DNA of 64,000 nucleotides from Desulfosarcina ovata subsp. ovata (GTDB taxonomy: Bacteria; Desulfobacterota; Desulfobacteria; Desulfobacterales; Desulfosarcinaceae): positions 1,922,001-1,986,000 of the forward strand of contig NZ_AP021879.1 in NCBI RefSeq assembly GCF_009689005.1, given 5' to 3'. Positions 62,034 through 64,000 of this stretch are shown here, one piece after another. The position numbers and the translations under genes are program-made. The first letter of the stretch is position 1. Each line of letters begins with the position of its first letter. The notes under the pieces are model-generated. The model had not been told where the DNA came from. It did not search any database and saw only the letters and a program-made list of their open reading frames with translations.

Positions 62034-62457
62034 AAGTCCCTCCTCAAAAAAGGAATGACGGCATCAACTTGAATACCTTAGGATCGGGAATTTTATTAAT
62101 TAAACGAAATTGATTGTTCTTGCGCCCGTCTTCCGCGTTGCATCAACGGCCACATACTCCCGGTATGCAACCCTTGATGCGCCTTGAAGACGAACACAAG
62201 CCCGGCGCAATTACGTTCAATTCATTTCATCCCCGATCCTTATCAGAATATTGGCCCGTCATGCGGATGTCAAGGCAGCATAAAAACCGTAAAGGCGTCG
62301 CAATCAGAAATAACCAGAGTCGCGAAACCAACTGCGGTGCCCCCGTTCCTTCCCATCCAGTCTGCGGTTTGACAACCTCTCCTGATGAACCTACAGTGAA
62401 TGAACATCTCTTTTTCAATTGCCTGACCAACAGGGAACCCCCATCAGGAGACGTGCC
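62034..62457. repeat. Intergenic region with palindromic element (62080-62241)
   Basis: AGGATCGGGAATTTTATTAA T...TTCTTGCGCC opposes GGCGCAATTACG..CCCCGATCCT, with inner GGTATGCAACCC symmetry: a palindrome of about 160 bp, REP/MITE-like. The rest up to 62457 has no gene seen. Confidence 0.7.
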
Positions 62458-64000
62458 ATGAAAAAAATGGGAACGATGCTGCTCAGGCGTGAGCCGTTTT
62501 CCGAAATCGTAATGGGCAACACGGCCATTGTCAGGGCCATGGTGGAGGCCGGTACGCGGGTGGTCACTTCCTACCCCGGATCACCGACACCGGAAATTGC
62601 CACGGCCATCGGCGCCATCCCCACCGCCGAGCGGCCCTTTTATTTCGAATTTTCAACCAACGAGAAAGTGGCCACGGAACTGGCCTACGGTGCGGCCCTC
62701 AACGGGCACCTCTCCACGGTCTTCTTCAAGAGTGTCGGACTCAATGTGGCCGCGGACACCTTTGTCCAACTCAGCCTGATGAACATCATCGGCGGGATGG
62801 TGGTGGTCCTGGGGGACGATCCGGGGGCCAACTCATCGCAGAACGAGCAGGACAACCGCCACTATGCCATGCTCAGTTACACGCCGGTGCTCGAACCGGC
62901 GGATCCGGAGGAAGTCTACCACTACTACATCGAGGCCGCAGGTCTCTCCCGGCAGTTGAAGATGCCGGTCATCCTGCGCCTGACCACCCATGTCTGCCAT
63001 GCCAAGCAGAAGGTGGCCTTCGGGGCGTGGAATCCGGACCCTCCGGATGACACACCGCGCTTCGATCCGGCCAATGGTCCCTACATCCCCCTGACCAGCA
63101 TGGCCCTGGAGCAAAAACGCATGGCTCTGGAACGGCTTGAAAAAGTCCGCCGGCACGCTGAGAAAAGCCCACTCAACCGGCAGATCGACAACGGCAACGC
63201 CCAGTGGGGAATCATTACCATGGGGCTCCCGTTTCTTTCGCTGATGGAGGTCGTCCACGGGGCGGCCACCCGGCCCGACATTCTCAAGCTCGCCTATGTC
63301 CATCCCCTGCCCCGGCAGACCATCGTTGATTTTCTCGCCGCGCATCAAGCGGTCAAAATTCTCGAAGAGCTGGACGACGTGCTGGAAACGCAGATCAAGG
63401 CCATCGCCTTTGACGAGAGTCTGCCGGTGACCATCATCGGCAAGACCGGCCCGTCCGACTGGGTCGGCGAGTATACCCCGGACAAGGTGCGCCAGACCCT
63501 GGCGGCCAGTTGGCCGGACCTGGTGCCGGCGTTCAAGGCAGTGGCAATCGTTGACCCGGCACCACCCCGGCCGGCCCAGATGTGCCCGGGCTGCGGCCAT
63601 CGCAGCGCCTTTTTCGCCATCAAGCAGGCCCTTTCGGCAACGGACATCACCGTGGCGGATATCGGCTGCCATACCCTGGGGTATCAGCCGCCTTATGAAA
63701 TGGGTCAGCTGCTCATGTGCATGGGGGCGTCCACGGCCATGGGCAGCGGTTTGCGCCTGTTCAACACCCAGCGCAAGGTGGTGGCCTTCATGGGCGATTC
63801 CACATTTTTCCACGCCGCCCTGCCCGGCATCGTCAATGCCGTCTTCAACCAGCATCCCATCACCCTGATCCTCATGGAAAATGGGACGACGGCCATGACC
63901 GGGCACCAGGACCACGCGGCCACCGGCCACAACGTCAACCAGGCGACCGACAAAATCCCGGTGCGCCAGGTGCTGGAAGGACTGGGGGTCAAACACATTT
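62458..64000 (+). CDS. iorA: Indolepyruvate:ferredoxin oxidoreductase alpha subunit, 3' end outside window
   Basis: 514 codons to the window edge from ATG 62458 (ribosome site TCAGGAGACG). N-terminal pyrimidine domain (SYPGSPTPEIATAI, NEKVATELAYGAALNG), PNDVG-like middle, CPGCGHRSAFFAIKQAL and the TPP site GDSTFFHAALPGIVNA followed by LMENGTTAMTGHQDH. The C-terminal ferredoxin domain lies beyond the window. With IorB it oxidises aryl pyruvates to acyl-CoA, reducing ferredoxin, in amino-acid fermentation or degradation. Confidence 0.95.
   Translation, partial: MKKMGTMLLRREPFSEIVMGNTAIVRAMVEAGTRVVTSYPGSPTPEIATAIGAIPTAERPFYFEFSTNEKVATELAYGAALNGHLSTVFFKSVGLNVAADTFVQLSLMNIIGGMVVVLGDDPGANSSQNEQDNRHYAMLSYTPVLEPADPEEVYHYYIEAAGLSRQLKMPVILRLTTHVCHAKQKVAFGAWNPDPPDDTPRFDPANGPYIPLTSMALEQKRMALERLEKVRRHAEKSPLNRQIDNGNAQWGIITMGLPFLSLMEVVHGAATRPDILKLAYVHPLPRQTIVDFLAAHQAVKILEELDDVLETQIKAIAFDESLPVTIIGKTGPSDWVGEYTPDKVRQTLAASWPDLVPAFKAVAIVDPAPPRPAQMCPGCGHRSAFFAIKQALSATDITVADIGCHTLGYQPPYEMGQLLMCMGASTAMGSGLRLFNTQRKVVAFMGDSTFFHAALPGIVNAVFNQHPITLILMENGTTAMTGHQDHAATGHNVNQATDKIPVRQVLEGLGVKHI

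Noticed and set aside
62833..63996. Minus-strand ORF of 387 codons
   Set aside because: Shadow of iorA caused by high GC; the plus strand has the complete IorA motifs.

Overview
The window looks like the chromosome of a marine-type sulfate-reducing deltaproteobacterium (Desulfobacterota, Desulfosarcina/Desulfobacteraceae-like). That is an inference from an XrtA/PEP-CTERM-style exopolysaccharide (EPS) operon, sigma-54 activators, indolepyruvate:ferredoxin oxidoreductase, a NIL-domain ferredoxin and a sucrose-phosphate synthase cluster. No rRNA, tRNA or CRISPR array was found by eye.

The window has two very different halves. Positions 1-41,700 are AT-richer and crowded with short dispersed repeats. 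Almost every gene there lies on the minus strand. Positions 42,300-64,000 are GC-rich, compact and nearly repeat-free.

Left half. An EPS operon runs leftwards from a regulator at 41,686: chain-length determinant, tyrosine autokinase, sugar transferase, UDP-glucuronate epimerase, Wza-like export protein, outer-membrane beta-barrel, polysaccharide deacetylase, ugd, a NadE-family enzyme, an acyl carrier protein, an AMP-ligase and wecB; a lipoprotein at the left edge may belong to it. Toxin-antitoxin (TA) modules and small accessory genes (HEPN/MNT, HicAB, VapBC, RelBE, HigBA, TacAT, four-helix-bundle S23 proteins, GxxExxY proteins) are interleaved with it and dominate 1-23 kb. Many of these modules are broken, duplicated or reduced to fragments of 20-60 codons lying inside repeats.

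Repeat families, named here for use below. A: hairpins of about 110 bp whose arms are built from ACACGGAT/ACGCGGAT words at 10-bp period, with TCAGCTTCGCTGA in the loop. B: 130-165 bp, starting CACCGCCCGCTTCG and ending CTCTGCGGTGA, with small hairpins inside. C: AT-rich TTTTGAAT words opposed to ATTCAAAA words. D: TTGTGGG words. E: CTTCTGGCTCCTG words. F: GCCACGGACACACAC words. G: GCCTATTGCC words. H: ACATCGA heptamer. Two long tandem arrays (about 9.3-10.7 kb, 258-bp unit; about 27.1-28.3 kb, 167-bp unit) each sit directly 5' of a GxxExxY gene. Copies of C, D, E and related words also lie in frame inside EPS enzymes (wecB, the deacetylase and the AMP-ligase). An ORF-less group II intron lies inside the operon.

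Right half. A split sigma-54 response regulator (receiver plus AAA+ activator) diverges from the EPS operon. Then come mtaB-mnmA-NIL ferredoxin, an acyltransferase/hydrolase fusion, a eukaryote-type HisHF fusion, two CBS-domain proteins, hutI, a Nudix hydrolase, a CoA-transferase/GNAT fusion, a sucrose cluster (sucrose phosphorylase, sucrose-phosphate synthase, fructokinase), acylphosphatase and the start of iorA. Only conventional MITE-like palindromes occur here.
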